DNA of 64,000 bases from Microbacterium horticulturae (GCF_029094505.1 NZ_CP119108.1:2914001-2978000); one strand, 5' to 3'; numbered from the stretch's first letter, positions 9,516 to 17,954 are shown. A program made the numbers and translations. Notes: generated from the sequence alone by a model not told the origin.

Positions 9516-10732
9516 GCACGACGCAGACGGAGGCGCGCGCACAGAAGGGAGGGCTGATCGCCAGCACTGTCTCGTACATGAGCGGGCAGCTGCGCCAGAT
9601 CGGCCTGTTCATCGCACTCATCGTCATCGTGCTGTTCTTCCAGATCGTGACGCAGGGCATCACCCTGAGCCCGCGGAATGTCTCGAACCTCATCGTTCAG
9701 AACAGTTACATCCTGATCCTCGCCATCGGCATGGTGATGGTGATCATCGCGGGACACATCGACCTGTCCGTGGGTTCGGTGGTGGCCGTCATCGGCGCCC
9801 TCGCCGGTGTGTTGAACAACAAGCTGGGCTTGGACTGGGCGACCACCGTCGTCCTCTGCCTGATCGCCGGGGCGGTGATCGGCGCATGGCAGGGCTTCTG
9901 GATCGCCTATTTCCATATCGAGTCGTTCATCGTGACCTTGGGTGGGATGCTGCTGTTCCGCGGACTCGCACAGATTCTGCTCCACAACACGCAGATCTCG
10001 CCGTTCGACGACGGGTTCCGCGCAATCGGATCCGGTTTCCTCCCAGACCTGGGCGGAGGAACCTCCTACCTCGAACCGCTCACCATGATCCTGGGGATCG
10101 GGGCGGTCATCGCTCTCATCGGCATGAGCGTCCGTTCTCGTCGTTCCCGTGCGAAGAACGGTTTGACGCTCGAGCCGCTGGGCTGGTTCACCCTGAAGAC
10201 GGTGTTCATGGCGGTGCTCATCCTCGGAATCGCGTGGTTGCTGGCGAGCTACCGCGGCACCCCCGTGGTGCTCGTCATCCTCGGCGTGCTGGTCGTCGCG
10301 TACTCGGCGGTGATGGCGAACAGCGTGTTCGGACGCCACGTGTATGCGCTGGGCGGCAACAAGCGTGCAGCACAACTGAGCGGCGTGAAGACCGACCGGG
10401 TCAGCTTCCTCCTTTTCGTGAACATCGGTGTGCTGTCGGCTCTGGCGGGCCTTGTCTTCACGGCACAGCTGAACCTGGCCGGTCCGAGCGCCGGAAACGG
10501 GTTCGAACTGGATGCCATCGCCGCTGTCTTCATCGGCGGGGCCGCCGTGAGCGGCGGCATCGGCACCATCGGCGGAGCGATCGTCGGTGGCCTCATCATC
10601 GGTGTGCTCAACAACGGCATGACGATCATGGGCGTGGGCACCGAGTGGCAGGAATTCATCAAGGGACTCGTGCTGCTGGCAGCGGTGGCCTTCGACGTCG
10701 TCAACAAGCGACGCGGCGCCCGTCAAGGATGA
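9512..10732 (+). CDS. mmsB: monosaccharide ABC transporter permease
   Basis: Membrane subunit of the sugar importer, 406 residues with about ten hydrophobic segments, BPD_transp_2 family. The segment [27 protein letters not shown] is characteristic of MmsB/XylH permeases, and [23 protein letters not shown] near residue 345 is the conserved coupling region. The middle contains a basic cytoplasmic loop [12 protein letters not shown]. The start overlaps the ATPase stop as ATGA. A perfect hairpin at 10740-10771 closes the operon. Confidence 0.94.
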   Translation: MSTTQTEARAQKGGLIASTVSYMSGQLRQIGLFIALIVIVLFFQIVTQGITLSPRNVSNLIVQNSYILILAIGMVMVIIAGHIDLSVGSVVAVIGALAGVLNNKLGLDWATTVVLCLIAGAVIGAWQGFWIAYFHIESFIVTLGGMLLFRGLAQILLHNTQISPFDDGFRAIGSGFLPDLGGGTSYLEPLTMILGIGAVIALIGMSVRSRRSRAKNGLTLEPLGWFTLKTVFMAVLILGIAWLLASYRGTPVVLVILGVLVVAYSAVMANSVFGRHVYALGGNKRAAQLSGVKTDRVSFLLFVNIGVLSALAGLVFTAQLNLAGPSAGNGFELDAIAAVFIGGAAVSGGIGTIGGAIVGGLIIGVLNNGMTIMGVGTEWQEFIKGLVLLAAVAFDVVNKRRGARQG

Positions 10733-10739
10733 CCTGATG

Positions 10740-10771
10740 GGAGGGGTGGATGCCGCGGCATCCACCCCTCC
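10740..10771. terminator. perfect 32-bp palindromic terminator
   Basis: A perfect palindrome whose centre is GGATGCCGCGGCATCC flanked by GGAGGGGT and its complement. It sits 8 bp after the sugar operon and 6 bp from the end of the convergent TauE gene, so it serves both. Confidence 0.8.
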
Positions 10772-10776
10772 GTCCG

Positions 10777-11526
10777 TCAGAAGAGCAGGTACACGGCGCC
10801 GATGACGGTGAGCGCGATCACGATCCGCTCGAACAGCTGCTGGCTGATCCGCCCGGCGATCCACCGACCGAACAAGGCCGCCGCGACAACCACCGGCACC
10901 AGGATGAGGTCGATGAGCACTCCTTGCGGAGTGATCAGTCCGAGAAAGATGGAGAACGGCAGCTTCGTGACGTTCACGATGGCGAAGAACCATGCGGTGG
11001 TGCCGAGGAACGCCTTGACCGGGAAGCGCCCTGCGATGAAGTACATCGACATGACGGGACCGGCGGCGTTCGCGACCATCGTGGTGAATCCGCCGAGCGA
11101 GCCGTAGACCGCGGCGGCGACGCGGTGAGCGCGTGGCCCGGTGCCGGGCTCATGGCCCCGCCACCTCCGCAAGAGCGTCACCGCCACGACGGCGAGCAGG
11201 ATCACCGCGATCATGCGGCGCACCCACGCGTCGGAGGCGAAGGCGAGGAAGACCGCGCCACCGATGAGGCCGACCACCACCGCGGGCGCCAGCCGCAGCA
11301 GCGTGCGCAGATCGGCGTGGCGCCGATAGGCCAGCAGCGCGAACACATCGCCGACGATGAGCAGCAGCAGGATCGTCCCCGTCGACTGTCTCGCCGGCAG
11401 CACCGCCGCGAACAGCGCCACCGCGAGCGTTGCGGCCCCCGGAAGGGCGGCCTTCGAGAGGCCGATGACCGCGGCGCCGACCGCGAGAGCGACCCACGCG
11501 AGGACGCTCAGATCAGACAGGGGCAC
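10777..11526 (-). CDS. sulfite exporter TauE/SafE family protein
   Basis: Membrane protein of 249 residues with about eight hydrophobic segments, TSUP family (TauE/SafE), which moves sulfite, sulfoacetate or other small anions. The family's glycine-rich GAAVIGLSKAALPGAATLAV near residues 18-37 and the repeated motif in the second half (GGFTTMVANAAGPVMSMYF) are present. The start is ATG at 11526. It is a single gene, convergent with the sugar operon. The substrate cannot be predicted. Confidence 0.88.
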   Translation of the reverse strand: MPLSDLSVLAWVALAVGAAVIGLSKAALPGAATLAVALFAAVLPARQSTGTILLLLIVGDVFALLAYRRHADLRTLLRLAPAVVVGLIGGAVFLAFASDAWVRRMIAVILLAVVAVTLLRRWRGHEPGTGPRAHRVAAAVYGSLGGFTTMVANAAGPVMSMYFIAGRFPVKAFLGTTAWFFAIVNVTKLPFSIFLGLITPQGVLIDLILVPVVVAAALFGRWIAGRISQQLFERIVIALTVIGAVYLLF

Positions 11527-11570
11527 CCGCTTACGCTAGCGTGCGCGTGGCGAGATGCCGCCGCGCCGAC

Positions 11571-11671
11571 GACCTCGTGAGATCACGTACGACCTCGCGA
11601 GATAAGGTACGACCTCGCGAGAACACGCCTGTGCACGCCCGAAGCGCGAAAAAGCGTGCACAGGCGTGTTC
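11571..11671. repeat. intergenic repeat cluster with 18-bp inverted repeat
   Basis: Three near-identical 20-bp units begin at 11571, 11591 and 11611 (each opens GACCTCG-GAGA). The last runs into an 18-bp perfect inverted repeat: GAACACGCCTGTGCACGC at 11621-11638 and its complement at 11654-11671, loop 15 nt. It contains the 13-mer CTCGCGAGAACAC (11614-11626) shared with two other intergenic sites. The hairpin can also end the SDR transcript that stops at 11751. Confidence 0.75.
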
Positions 11672-11750
11672 CCGCGTGAAGGCGTCCGCGGCCCACGCAC
11701 CGTCAAGGCGCCGCGGCGTACGCAGGGTCCGGGCGCCGGCGGCGCCCGCC

Positions 11751-12584
11751 TCAGTCCAGGAAGATGTCGGGGAAGAGCTCGCTGTCGGGCGTGCCCGGCA
11801 CGGCTGCATACCCCGACAGGTCGGTGACGCCGGCCGCGGCCAGCACGTCTTCGACGATCAGGCTCTGGCCCGTGTACGAACGCGCCGGCTGCGTGAGCAC
11901 CGCATAGGCCGCGTCGGCGTAGATCTCGGGCGTGCGGCTGGCCTTCATCATCCGGTCTCCGCCGAGCGCGAACTGCACCGCCGCGGTCGCGATCGTGGTC
12001 CTGGGCCACAGTGTGTTGGCGGCGATGCCCTGCTCGGCGAACTCCGCGGCCATGCCCAACGTGGCCATGGTCATCCCGTACTTGGCCAGCGTGTAGCCGG
12101 TGTGGGCGCCCAGCCAGCGCGGCGTGATGTTCAACGGCGGCGACAGCGACAGGATGTGGGGGTTCTCGGCCTCCTGCAACATGGGGATCGCGGCGCGCGA
12201 GAGCATGAACGTGCCGCGCACGTTGACGTCCTGCATGAGGTCGTACTTCTTGGCCGAGAGGTCCAGCGAGCCCGACAGATCGATCACGCTCGCGTTGTTG
12301 ATCACGATGTCGATGCCGCCGAACTCGCCCTGTGTCTTCAGCACGGCGCCGGCCACGTCGTCGTCGCTGCGCACATCGCCGACGATCGGCAGGGCATGGC
12401 CCCCAGCATCCCGAATCTGCTCGGCAGCCGTGTGCACGGTGCCCTCGAGCTTCGGGTGGGGTGTGTCGGTCTTGGCCAGCAGCGCGATGTTGGCACCGTC
12501 GCGCGCGGCGCGCAGGGCGATGGCCAGCCCGATGCCGCGGCTGCCGCCCGACAGGAGAATGGTCTTTCCGGCGAGGTCGGTCAT
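11751..12584 (-). CDS. SDR family oxidoreductase (HSDL2-like)
   Basis: Short-chain dehydrogenase/reductase of 277 residues, NAD(P)-dependent and probably cytosolic. The start is ATG at 12584 behind AAGGAGA. The cofactor loop GGSRGIGLAIA is at residues 11-21, NNAS near 98-101, and the active site YTLAK near residue 170, with Ser in HILSLSPP upstream. The sequence ALLAKTDTPHPKLEGT is typical of the HSDL2-like branch, which acts on acyl or steroid-like hydroxy substrates. It follows the enoyl-CoA hydratase gene by 19 bp, the third gene of an acyl-CoA degradation operon. Confidence 0.9.
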   Translation of the reverse strand: MTDLAGKTILLSGGSRGIGLAIALRAARDGANIALLAKTDTPHPKLEGTVHTAAEQIRDAGGHALPIVGDVRSDDDVAGAVLKTQGEFGGIDIVINNASVIDLSGSLDLSAKKYDLMQDVNVRGTFMLSRAAIPMLQEAENPHILSLSPPLNITPRWLGAHTGYTLAKYGMTMATLGMAAEFAEQGIAANTLWPRTTIATAAVQFALGGDRMMKASRTPEIYADAAYAVLTQPARSYTGQSLIVEDVLAAAGVTDLSGYAAVPGTPDSELFPDIFLD

Positions 12585-12603
12585 GTCGTTTCTCCTTGCG
12601 TCG

Positions 12604-13362
12604 TCAGCGCTTCGCGAACGCCTGGATGCGGGCCCGTGCTTCGGGGGTGTCAAACGAGGCGCCGATCGAGCGCGCCTCCTCGCTGAGTTGCTCGGCGAAG
12701 GTGCGGGTCGGCTGCGAACGCACCAGGCGCTTGGCCTGTCCGTAGGCGCGATACGCACCGGCGAGCCAGAAGTGCGCGACCTCGTCGGCGCGCTCGCCGA
12801 CCGCGTCAGGGGCGACCACCTCGGCCACGAGCCCCCAGTCGAGGGCTTCGTCAGCCGACAGCATCCGGTCTTGCAAGACGAGCTGCAGCGCCCGCCGCTC
12901 GCCGACCGCCCGCGCCAGCTGCGCACTGACCGACAGGTCGGGCGTCAGCCCGATGTTCGCGTAGAGACTGCCGAGCTTCGAGTTCTCGCCGATGATCGCG
13001 TAGTCGCTGGCCATCAGGATGCCCAGCCCTCCCCCGGCCGTCGTGCCCTGCGCCGCAGCGACGACAGGGACCGCCGACTCGGTGAGTGCCCGGATGCCGG
13101 AGTTGATGACCTCGGCCAGCTCGGTCAGCGTGCTGCCCGCGCTCATGCCCTCGGCCATCTCGCGCACGTCGCCGCCCGCACAGAAGGCGCGGCCCGCGGC
13201 ATCCACCACAATGGCACCGACGTCGTCACGGCTCGTGGCCTCGCGGGTGGCGTCAGCCCACGCGTGCGCCGTCTCGGCGTCGAACGCGTTGAGGCGTTCG
13301 GGTCGATTGAGGGTGATGCGGGCGAGCCCGTTCTCGATGCGCAGGAGGACGGCGTCGCTCAT
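12604..13362 (-). CDS. enoyl-CoA hydratase/isomerase family protein
   Basis: Crotonase-fold enzyme of 252 residues, likely hydrating enoyl-CoA in beta-oxidation or branched-chain acid breakdown. LNRPERLNAFD at the N-terminus, FCAGGDVREM (oxyanion hole and CoA-binding loop) and GTTAGGGLGILMASDYAII are the family's landmarks. In the second half LGSLYANIGLTPDLSVS replaces the common Glu-Pro site, so hydratase versus isomerase activity is open. The ATG overlaps the stop of the upstream SDR gene (ATGA), showing translational coupling. Confidence 0.9.
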   Translation of the reverse strand: MSDAVLLRIENGLARITLNRPERLNAFDAETAHAWADATREATSRDDVGAIVVDAAGRAFCAGGDVREMAEGMSAGSTLTELAEVINSGIRALTESAVPVVAAAQGTTAGGGLGILMASDYAIIGENSKLGSLYANIGLTPDLSVSAQLARAVGERRALQLVLQDRMLSADEALDWGLVAEVVAPDAVGERADEVAHFWLAGAYRAYGQAKRLVRSQPTRTFAEQLSEEARSIGASFDTPEARARIQAFAKR

Positions 13363-14120
13363 CGCGGAGCCATCCGGATCGCGCCGTCGAGACGGATCGT
13401 CTCGCCGTTCAGATATCCGTTGTCGATGATGGCGAGGGCCAGTTTCGCGTATTCGGCGGGCGTGCCCAGGCGTGCGGGGTACGGCACCTGCTCGCCGAGC
13501 GAGTCCTGGGCGGCCTGCGGCAGGCCGGCGAGCATCGGAGTCTCCATGATGCCCGGCGCGATCGTGCACACGCGCACGCCGTAGCGCGCCAGTTCACGCG
13601 CGATCGGCAGCGTCATAGCGTGCACGCCGCCCTTGCTGGCGGAGTACGCCGGCTGGCCGATCTGTCCTTCGAAGGCGGCCACCGACGCGGTGTTGATGAT
13701 GACGCCGCGGTCGCCCGATTCGGTCGGGTCGTTCTTGGTGAGGGATGCCGCGGCCTGCGAGATCACGTTGTAGGTGCCGATCAGGTTGACCTGGATGACC
13801 TTCGCGAACGCCGACAGCGGCGACGGGTTGCCGTCGCGGTCGAGCACCTTGGCCGGCGGAGCGATGCCCGCGCAGTTGACGACGACGCGCAGCGGAGCGG
13901 CATCGGCGGCCACGGTGACCGCGTTCGCGACCTGCTCGGGGTCGGTGACGTCGGCGGCGGCGAACGTGCCCTCCAATTCGGCGGCGATCTCGGCGCCCGC
14001 CGAGGTGGGCAGGTCCACGATCGTGACCTTCGCCCCCTGCGCGGCCAGGGCGCGGGCGGTGGCCAGGCCCAGTCCGCTCGCACCGCCCGTGACAAGGGCG
14101 GCAGCGTGGCTGATCTGCAT
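13359..14120 (-). CDS. SDR family 3-hydroxyacyl-CoA dehydrogenase (HSD17B10-like)
   Basis: Short-chain dehydrogenase of 253 residues resembling type II 3-hydroxyacyl-CoA dehydrogenase. The start is ATG at 14120 with AAGGAGAA in front. It has the NAD loop [12 protein letters not shown] at residues 10-21, Asp in TIVDLP that selects [11 protein letters not shown], the active-site Ser in [14 protein letters not shown] and YSASK. These details, especially [20 protein letters not shown], match the HSD10 branch. It is first in an operon with the enoyl-CoA hydratase (4-bp overlap) and a second SDR, a plausible acyl-CoA or isoleucine-type degradation unit. Confidence 0.92.
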   Translation of the reverse strand: MQISHAAALVTGGASGLGLATARALAAQGAKVTIVDLPTSAGAEIAAELEGTFAAADVTDPEQVANAVTVAADAAPLRVVVNCAGIAPPAKVLDRDGNPSPLSAFAKVIQVNLIGTYNVISQAAASLTKNDPTESGDRGVIINTASVAAFEGQIGQPAYSASKGGVHAMTLPIARELARYGVRVCTIAPGIMETPMLAGLPQAAQDSLGEQVPYPARLGTPAEYAKLALAIIDNGYLNGETIRLDGAIRMAPR

Positions 14121-14265
14121 GTGTTCTCCTTCGAACTTCGGCTTTCGAACGGCCCCGGAAGAGGCGCCGGCTTCGGCATCCGGTGCCAGCTTACGCGAGA
14201 CTGCGTCTCGCGCTCGCCGGTTCGAGTCCACCCCAGGCTAGCCCGTGCGGGTGTTGACTGGGCAT

Positions 14266-14613
14266 ATGGAGATCCGCACCAAGCGCGTGTACGACGAGCC
14301 CGCGGCATCCGACGGCTACCGCGTTCTCGTGGACCGCCTCTGGCCGCGCGGCCTGTCGAAGGAGAAGGCCGATGTCGACCTGTGGGCCAAACAGGTCGCG
14401 CCGTCCGCCGAGCTGCGCAAGGCCTTCCATCACGAGGACATGCCGTTCGACGACTTCGTGACCGCGTACCGCGCCGAGCTTGCCGCGAATGCGAGCGCGG
14501 TCGACGAGCTGCGCGGCGAGATCGCCGGGCACAAGGTCGTCACACTGCTGTATGCGATGAACGACACCGAGCACAACCACGCGGGGCTGCTGCGCGACGC
14601 GCTCGAGGGGTAG
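14266..14613 (+). CDS. DUF488 family protein
   Basis: Small cytosolic protein of 115 residues, DUF488 family, function not established. The typical opening MEIRTKRVYDEP, the segment RVLVDRLWPRGLSKEKA and the late LYAMNDTEHNHA are all present, so it is complete. I prefer ATG at 14266, where family members begin, over the in-frame GTG at 14245. It is divergent from the SDR operon by 145 bp and is the last native gene before the island. Confidence 0.88.
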   Translation: MEIRTKRVYDEPAASDGYRVLVDRLWPRGLSKEKADVDLWAKQVAPSAELRKAFHHEDMPFDDFVTAYRAELAANASAVDELRGEIAGHKVVTLLYAMNDTEHNHAGLLRDALEG

Positions 14614-14640
14614 CGGCTCCGCCCACCGCAGAGAGGCCAT

Positions 14641-14726
14641 GTTCAAAACTCAGCCATTCCGCGGCATCGGAGGTCTGACCGCGGCGTGTCCGCGGCGCGA
14701 CAGCGGGTTCTTGATGAGTTCTGAAC
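14641..14726. repeat. inverted repeat enclosing 62 nt (GTTCaAAACTCA family)
   Basis: GTTCAAAACTCA at 14641-14652 and TGAGTTCTGAAC at 14715-14726 pair in 11 of 12 positions. Related arms occur at 39546-39628. It lies at the left border of the genomic island. No gene is seen in 14614-14735. Confidence 0.4.
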
Positions 14727-14735
14727 ACCGGAAGG

Positions 14736-15110
14736 GTGGATGCGAACGTATACCGCCGCCGCGTCGACGGCCGTCATCGTTGCTGGGCGGCCGAGTGGCG
14801 GTACGACGAGGCAGTCATCCGCCTTGAAGCGCTCTGGCGCTCCTGGGAGCATTTGCGGCAGGATGCCGCAACCGGGATCAGCGTGTGGTGGCGCGATCAC
14901 GCTGACCACCACATGGCAGTGCTGATGGACCCTGATGGGCCATTCGCGGCCGCGGACCACACCGACAGCGCCAACCACTGCAAGAAGGGCGAACCATTGC
15001 CGTACGCACCACCGCCGGCCGGAGTATTCCCGGACGTTCCGAGTCACACGGCTGAGCCGACTATGGAGAATCTCGCACTCACGCAACAACCGGCGCAATC
15101 TCAGGACTGA
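14736..15110 (+). CDS. DUF4913 family protein, N-terminally truncated
   Basis: 124-residue remnant of a DUF4913 protein, a family common on actinobacterial plasmids and integrative elements. The conserved core VYRRRVDGRHRCWAAEW followed by VIRLEALWRSWEHLR and SVWWRDHADHHMAVLMDPDGPF is plain. Family members carry several tens of residues before this core; here an in-frame stop at 14715-14717 leaves only a weak GTG at 14736, so the front is lost. The tail after residue 70 is Pro-rich. It overlaps the stop of the convergent membrane-protein gene by 10 bp. It is probably a relic of the element that brought the island. Confidence 0.7.
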   Translation: MDANVYRRRVDGRHRCWAAEWRYDEAVIRLEALWRSWEHLRQDAATGISVWWRDHADHHMAVLMDPDGPFAAADHTDSANHCKKGEPLPYAPPPAGVFPDVPSHTAEPTMENLALTQQPAQSQD

Positions 15111-15733
15111 GACCGGCCGATATCTGTAGACCGCTCAGCACTCTCGCTCCACACTTCGGTTCCGCCACCAACAGTCGACGAGCTCGTGAACGCGAGCACG
15201 ACCGCAAGGAACCCCAAGAAGATCGGCACCGCAGCTCGAACAAATGTTGAGAGAGCCGTGACGGGCAAAAAGGGCGTCGACATGTCGGGCGGCACACTCA
15301 CCAGAGCCACGAGCACGGCGATCGTAACCACAGCCTGCGCCAGGAGCGCCCATGCCGGTGCCCATCGCCATCTCGCCGGCAAGTGCGTCGCCCGTCCGAT
15401 CTGAACCACCACCACCAAGGAGATCGCCAGGGTCACCAGGTCCAACGGGCTGACAAGGCCAAGTGGAACCGTCGCCCGGTCCAGCAGCCCCATTGTCTGG
15501 ACGATCGAGAGCGCGAGGATCCAGCCCGCAAGAACGAAAAGCGCGATGGTTCCGAGACGCCGGCCGCGGAACAGATTCTGCGCAACGCGACCATTCAGAG
15601 CCAGCACAGCCAGGCCTCCCGCGTAGAGGATCGCTGAGAGAAGCGACCTCCCCGGAAATGCCGGTAGAGCAAACTCGACCGGAGACGAGGCAGCGAGCAT
15701 CGAGCCCGCCCAGAGATACGAATTCTTCGACAT
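15101..15733 (-). CDS. membrane protein of unknown function
   Basis: I do not recognise this 210-residue protein. It has about six hydrophobic segments (for example GTIALFVLAGWILALSIVQ, LVTLAISLVVVVQIG, AWALLAQAVVTIAVLVALV and AVPIFLGFLAVVLAFTSSS) and short polar tails. The start is taken as ATG at 15733 with GGAAGAAG upstream; an upstream in-frame ATG at 15817 would translate the tandem TATCGAC repeats as Arg-Tyr-Ser units, which looks spurious. It lies in the island beside a DUF4913 relic and has no partner gene on its strand. Confidence 0.6.
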   Translation of the reverse strand: MSKNSYLWAGSMLAASSPVEFALPAFPGRSLLSAILYAGGLAVLALNGRVAQNLFRGRRLGTIALFVLAGWILALSIVQTMGLLDRATVPLGLVSPLDLVTLAISLVVVVQIGRATHLPARWRWAPAWALLAQAVVTIAVLVALVSVPPDMSTPFLPVTALSTFVRAAVPIFLGFLAVVLAFTSSSTVGGGTEVWSESAERSTDIGRSQS

Positions 15734-15760
15734 CACCACGCTTCTTCCGTCAAGCCCTGA

Positions 15761-15804
15761 GTATCGACTGTATCGACTGTATCGACAGAACCTCACTGTA
15801 TCGA
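15761..15804. repeat. tandem GTATCGAC repeats in a promoter region
   Basis: GTATCGACT at 15761-15769 and 15770-15778 and GTATCGACA at 15779-15787 are directly joined 9-bp units; a fourth GTATCGAC lies at 15797-15804. They sit 28-71 bp upstream of the membrane-protein start at 15733. They may bind a regulator. The rest of 15805-15970 holds only the candidate operator at 15938. Confidence 0.7.
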
Positions 15805-15929
15805 CGACTCCCGGCACATGCCGCCTTCAGATAATTCGGCCATCCGGGGGGCAAGGCTCTCCACACTCTTTTCCTGCGCGGCTCAAAGGTTTCCCTTGCG
15901 AGAGATCTGTTCTTGGTGGTAGTCCCTAA

Positions 15930-15950
15930 TTGACAATGTTCGCGCCGAAC
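15930..15950 (+). promoter_or_regulatory. -35 element and candidate operator GTTC-N5-GAAC
   Basis: TTGACA at 15930-15935 is followed by the dyad GTTCGCGCCGAAC at 15938-15950, 20 bp before the start codon of a secreted-protein gene. Nearly the same dyad occurs at 17955-17967 before another secreted-protein gene of the island. Confidence 0.5.
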
Positions 15951-15970
15951 AACAAGCAGGAGAGGTTGGC

Positions 15971-16678
15971 ATGGGGATCAAATCAAAGAGTGCGAAGGTA
16001 CTCGGTGTGCTGGGAGTCCTAATCGTCGCAACAGCATTGGGCACTGCAGCGGATGCGCACACAGCCACGGGCGCAGATAACGCGCTAGCGCGAGGGGCGG
16101 CAGCGGCCGATGCCGCGGGTTACATCGTCGTCGGCCCTTCGGACGCCCAGGTGGCCGGAGATGCAACCTTCTATCCCACCGGGCCGATTAGTGACGACAC
16201 GCTGGTCGTCATCAAGGACTCGGACGGGAACCTGCCGGGCGGCCTCACGACGAGCGACCTTCAGACGCTCGTCCAGCAGAAACGCGCCGGAACGCTCACG
16301 ACCTCAGCAGACGAAACCACCGCGCCATCATCCGTCGTTACGCCCCTCACCACCTACTATTCATGGTCTGCAACCTCCTTTCAGTGGTCGGGTAGCTACG
16401 CGGGTGGCTCTCTGATCGGCTGGGACGACTCCGCGACCGCAACGTACTATTTCAGAACAAAAGACGCGACTTCTGAGACCGCGGCAGGAGACGGTATCGG
16501 CTACTACCGCGGATACAACGGATCCACATTCGGCACATGGTCTAGCTGGTATGCACTGGGAAATGCTGGTACCAGTGGGCACACGAAGGCCGGTATCCCA
16601 TGGGGGAACGTAGCCGCGGTTAAGAAATTCGAGGCGTTGTGTACTACGTCGACGGCCTGTTTCGGGGACTTCAACTAA
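15971..16678 (+). CDS. secreted protein of unknown function
   Basis: Unrecognised 235-residue exported protein. Residues 1-29 form a Sec signal peptide (KKSAK-type basic start, VLGVLGVLIVATALGTA, cleavage near ADA-HT). Residues 35-120 are acidic and could be a propeptide (AGYIVVGPSDAQ, DDTLVVIKDSDGNLPGGL). The rest is rich in Ser, Thr, Gly, Tyr and Trp with a beta-strand look and ends with a Cys pair (ALCTTSTACFGDFN) that can form a disulphide. AGGAG stands 8 bp before the ATG. It may be a secreted effector, enzyme inhibitor or bacteriocin-like protein, but nothing proves it. Codon use includes many A/T-ending codons, unlike its native neighbours. Confidence 0.7.
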   Translation: MGIKSKSAKVLGVLGVLIVATALGTAADAHTATGADNALARGAAAADAAGYIVVGPSDAQVAGDATFYPTGPISDDTLVVIKDSDGNLPGGLTTSDLQTLVQQKRAGTLTTSADETTAPSSVVTPLTTYYSWSATSFQWSGSYAGGSLIGWDDSATATYYFRTKDATSETAAGDGIGYYRGYNGSTFGTWSSWYALGNAGTSGHTKAGIPWGNVAAVKKFEALCTTSTACFGDFN

Positions 16679-16720
16679 CACTCCCGCTGCGAGTGAGAGA
16701 GGGGGTTTCGCTGTTCGCTG

Positions 16721-17215
16721 TCACAGCTCCGCCTCGGTGTCGCTGTGCCGCGCGCCGGCGACGACGCCGTGGTGCCGACGATTGAACACCTCCTCGTACA
16801 CGTCATCCTCGATGAGCCCGCGACGTCGAGCGTCGCTAACCTCGGACCACGTACCGGGCGGATCAACGATTAGCGAGTCACAGCCATCCGTATGCCCACC
16901 CTTCACATAGGGGAACCGCACGAGCTCGTCGACGAGCTTCGCCCTGTCAACGAAGCCAGCGGCGTACCGCTCGCAAATCTCGTACGGCGTCGCACCGGAA
17001 AAACCATCCAGGGGCATCGCTACCTTCGCTGCCGTGCGCAGCGCGCTCAGAACAGACGGCTGCGCGATCCCGAGCCACCTGGAAATATCCCGCTGACTGT
17101 AGCCACGCTCTCCAAGCCGGCGCAGCTCGCGTCGATAGTCCAGCTCGTCGATCTCCTTCCGACGTCGCGCCAATACTGCTGCACGCGCCTCAACCGGAAC
17201 CTCTACGATCGTCAC
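16721..17215 (-). CDS. helix-turn-helix protein, possible autoregulator or antitoxin
   Basis: 164-residue cytosolic protein. A helix-turn-helix is clear at about residues 33-55 (RGYSQRDISRWLGIAQPSVLSAL). The following part, FSGATPYEICERYAAG, then a Tyr/Val/Gly segment and an acidic end, is unknown to me, though similar HTH proteins occur on actinobacterial mobile elements. The start is GTG at 17215 because a full AGGAGGT Shine-Dalgarno lies at 17223-17229, 7 bp away; the in-frame GTG at 17224 overlaps it. The palindrome ATAGAACATTCTAT at 17230-17243 overlaps a TAGAAT -10, suggesting autorepression. No toxin partner is adjacent. Confidence 0.65.
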   Translation of the reverse strand: MTIVEVPVEARAAVLARRRKEIDELDYRRELRRLGERGYSQRDISRWLGIAQPSVLSALRTAAKVAMPLDGFSGATPYEICERYAAGFVDRAKLVDELVRFPYVKGGHTDGCDSLIVDPPGTWSEVSDARRRGLIEDDVYEEVFNRRHHGVVAGARHSDTEAEL

Positions 17216-17229
17216 GACGACCACCTCCT

Positions 17230-17243
17230 ATAGAACATTCTAT
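17230..17243 (-). promoter_or_regulatory. palindromic operator over a -10 box
   Basis: ATAGAACATTCTAT is a perfect 6-2-6 inverted repeat directly before the Shine-Dalgarno of the HTH gene. On the minus strand it contains TAGAAT, a good -10. A second dyad GATAGGGCTATC (17256-17267) overlaps the resolvase stop codon. Confidence 0.6.
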
Positions 17244-17262
17244 CAGGCTGGTATAGATAGGG

Positions 17263-17820
17263 CTATCGGCCGAGCGCTCGGCGCACGCTGGAGGCTCCGA
17301 CGCCCAGCACGCGAGCGATGCTCTCCCAGCTGTGGTGCTCGGCGCGCATGCGCTCGGCCACGGCAACACGCTCCGCGGTCATCACGGTAGGCCGGCCACC
17401 GATACGGCCTTGGGTGCGTGCATAGTCCAGACCGCGCAGGGTGTTCTCCCTGATCGTGTCCACGCGCAGCTGCGCAAACACGGCCACGATTCCGAACAGC
17501 GCCCGCCCCATGGGCGAGGTCGTGTCAATCAGTGGTTCGGTGAGGCTGACGATGTTTACGCCACGGTTGTCGAGGTCGTGCAGCGTCTCGATCAGGATGC
17601 GTTCGCTGCCGGCCAGCCGATCCAGTCGCCGCACCTTCAGGATGTCGCCCGGCCTCAGATAGTCGAGGCAGGCCACCCACTGCGGCCGGTCGATGATGCG
17701 GCTCGACTGCCCGTGGTCGACGAACACGCGCGAGCATCCCGCGGCGCGCAGTTCTGCCTCTTGCGCGTCCGGGTTCTGGTCTCGCTTGGAGACCCGGGCG
17801 TAGCCGATCACATTGCTCAT
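17263..17820 (-). CDS. small serine recombinase (resolvase/invertase)
   Basis: 185-residue DNA resolvase/invertase of the Tn3/Hin class. The catalytic domain opens MSNVIGYARVSKRDQNPD with the nucleophile Ser11; LKVRRLDRLAGSERILIE carries the Arg pair of the active site and PMGRALFGIVAVFAQLRVDTIRENT the E-helix dimer interface. The C-terminal HTH is RMRAEHHSWESIARVLGVGASSVRRAL with the GRPTV hinge before it. Length and motifs are complete, so it should be active. The start is ATG at 17820. It likely resolves or inverts DNA at sites in the upstream region 17820-17910 and marks the island as mobile. Confidence 0.95.
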   Translation of the reverse strand: MSNVIGYARVSKRDQNPDAQEAELRAAGCSRVFVDHGQSSRIIDRPQWVACLDYLRPGDILKVRRLDRLAGSERILIETLHDLDNRGVNIVSLTEPLIDTTSPMGRALFGIVAVFAQLRVDTIRENTLRGLDYARTQGRIGGRPTVMTAERVAVAERMRAEHHSWESIARVLGVGASSVRRALGR

Positions 17821-17908
17821 GCCGAAAACGGTACAGCGCGGTTTTGACGCAGCTTCGGTTTCGGCAACCTATTTCGGCAGAGACTTCCCGGGCGTGTCGC
17901 AGCTTCGG
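17820..17908. other. candidate recombination (res-like) region
   Basis: Directly upstream of the resolvase, an imperfect dyad spans 17820-17848 (GCCGAAAAC on the left, GGTTTTGAC on the right), and the 10-mer GCAGCTTCGG occurs twice, at 17849-17858 and 17899-17908, 50 bp apart. Resolvases normally bind several dyads next to their own gene. Binding is inference. Confidence 0.35.
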
Positions 17909-17954
17909 CCAGAACCCGCCTTAATCGACCGGTAACGGCGGCAGATTTCGCTGT

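Noticed and set aside
14205..14240. tRNA-like stretch GCCGGTTCGAGTCCACC resembling a T-psi-C arm
   Set aside because: The flanking bases do not pair into a stem and no anticodon arm, D arm or acceptor stem can be drawn upstream or downstream.
14245..14265. GTG at 14245 as start of the DUF488 gene
   Set aside because: Family members begin at the MEIRTKRVYDEP position and no ribosome site supports the longer form.
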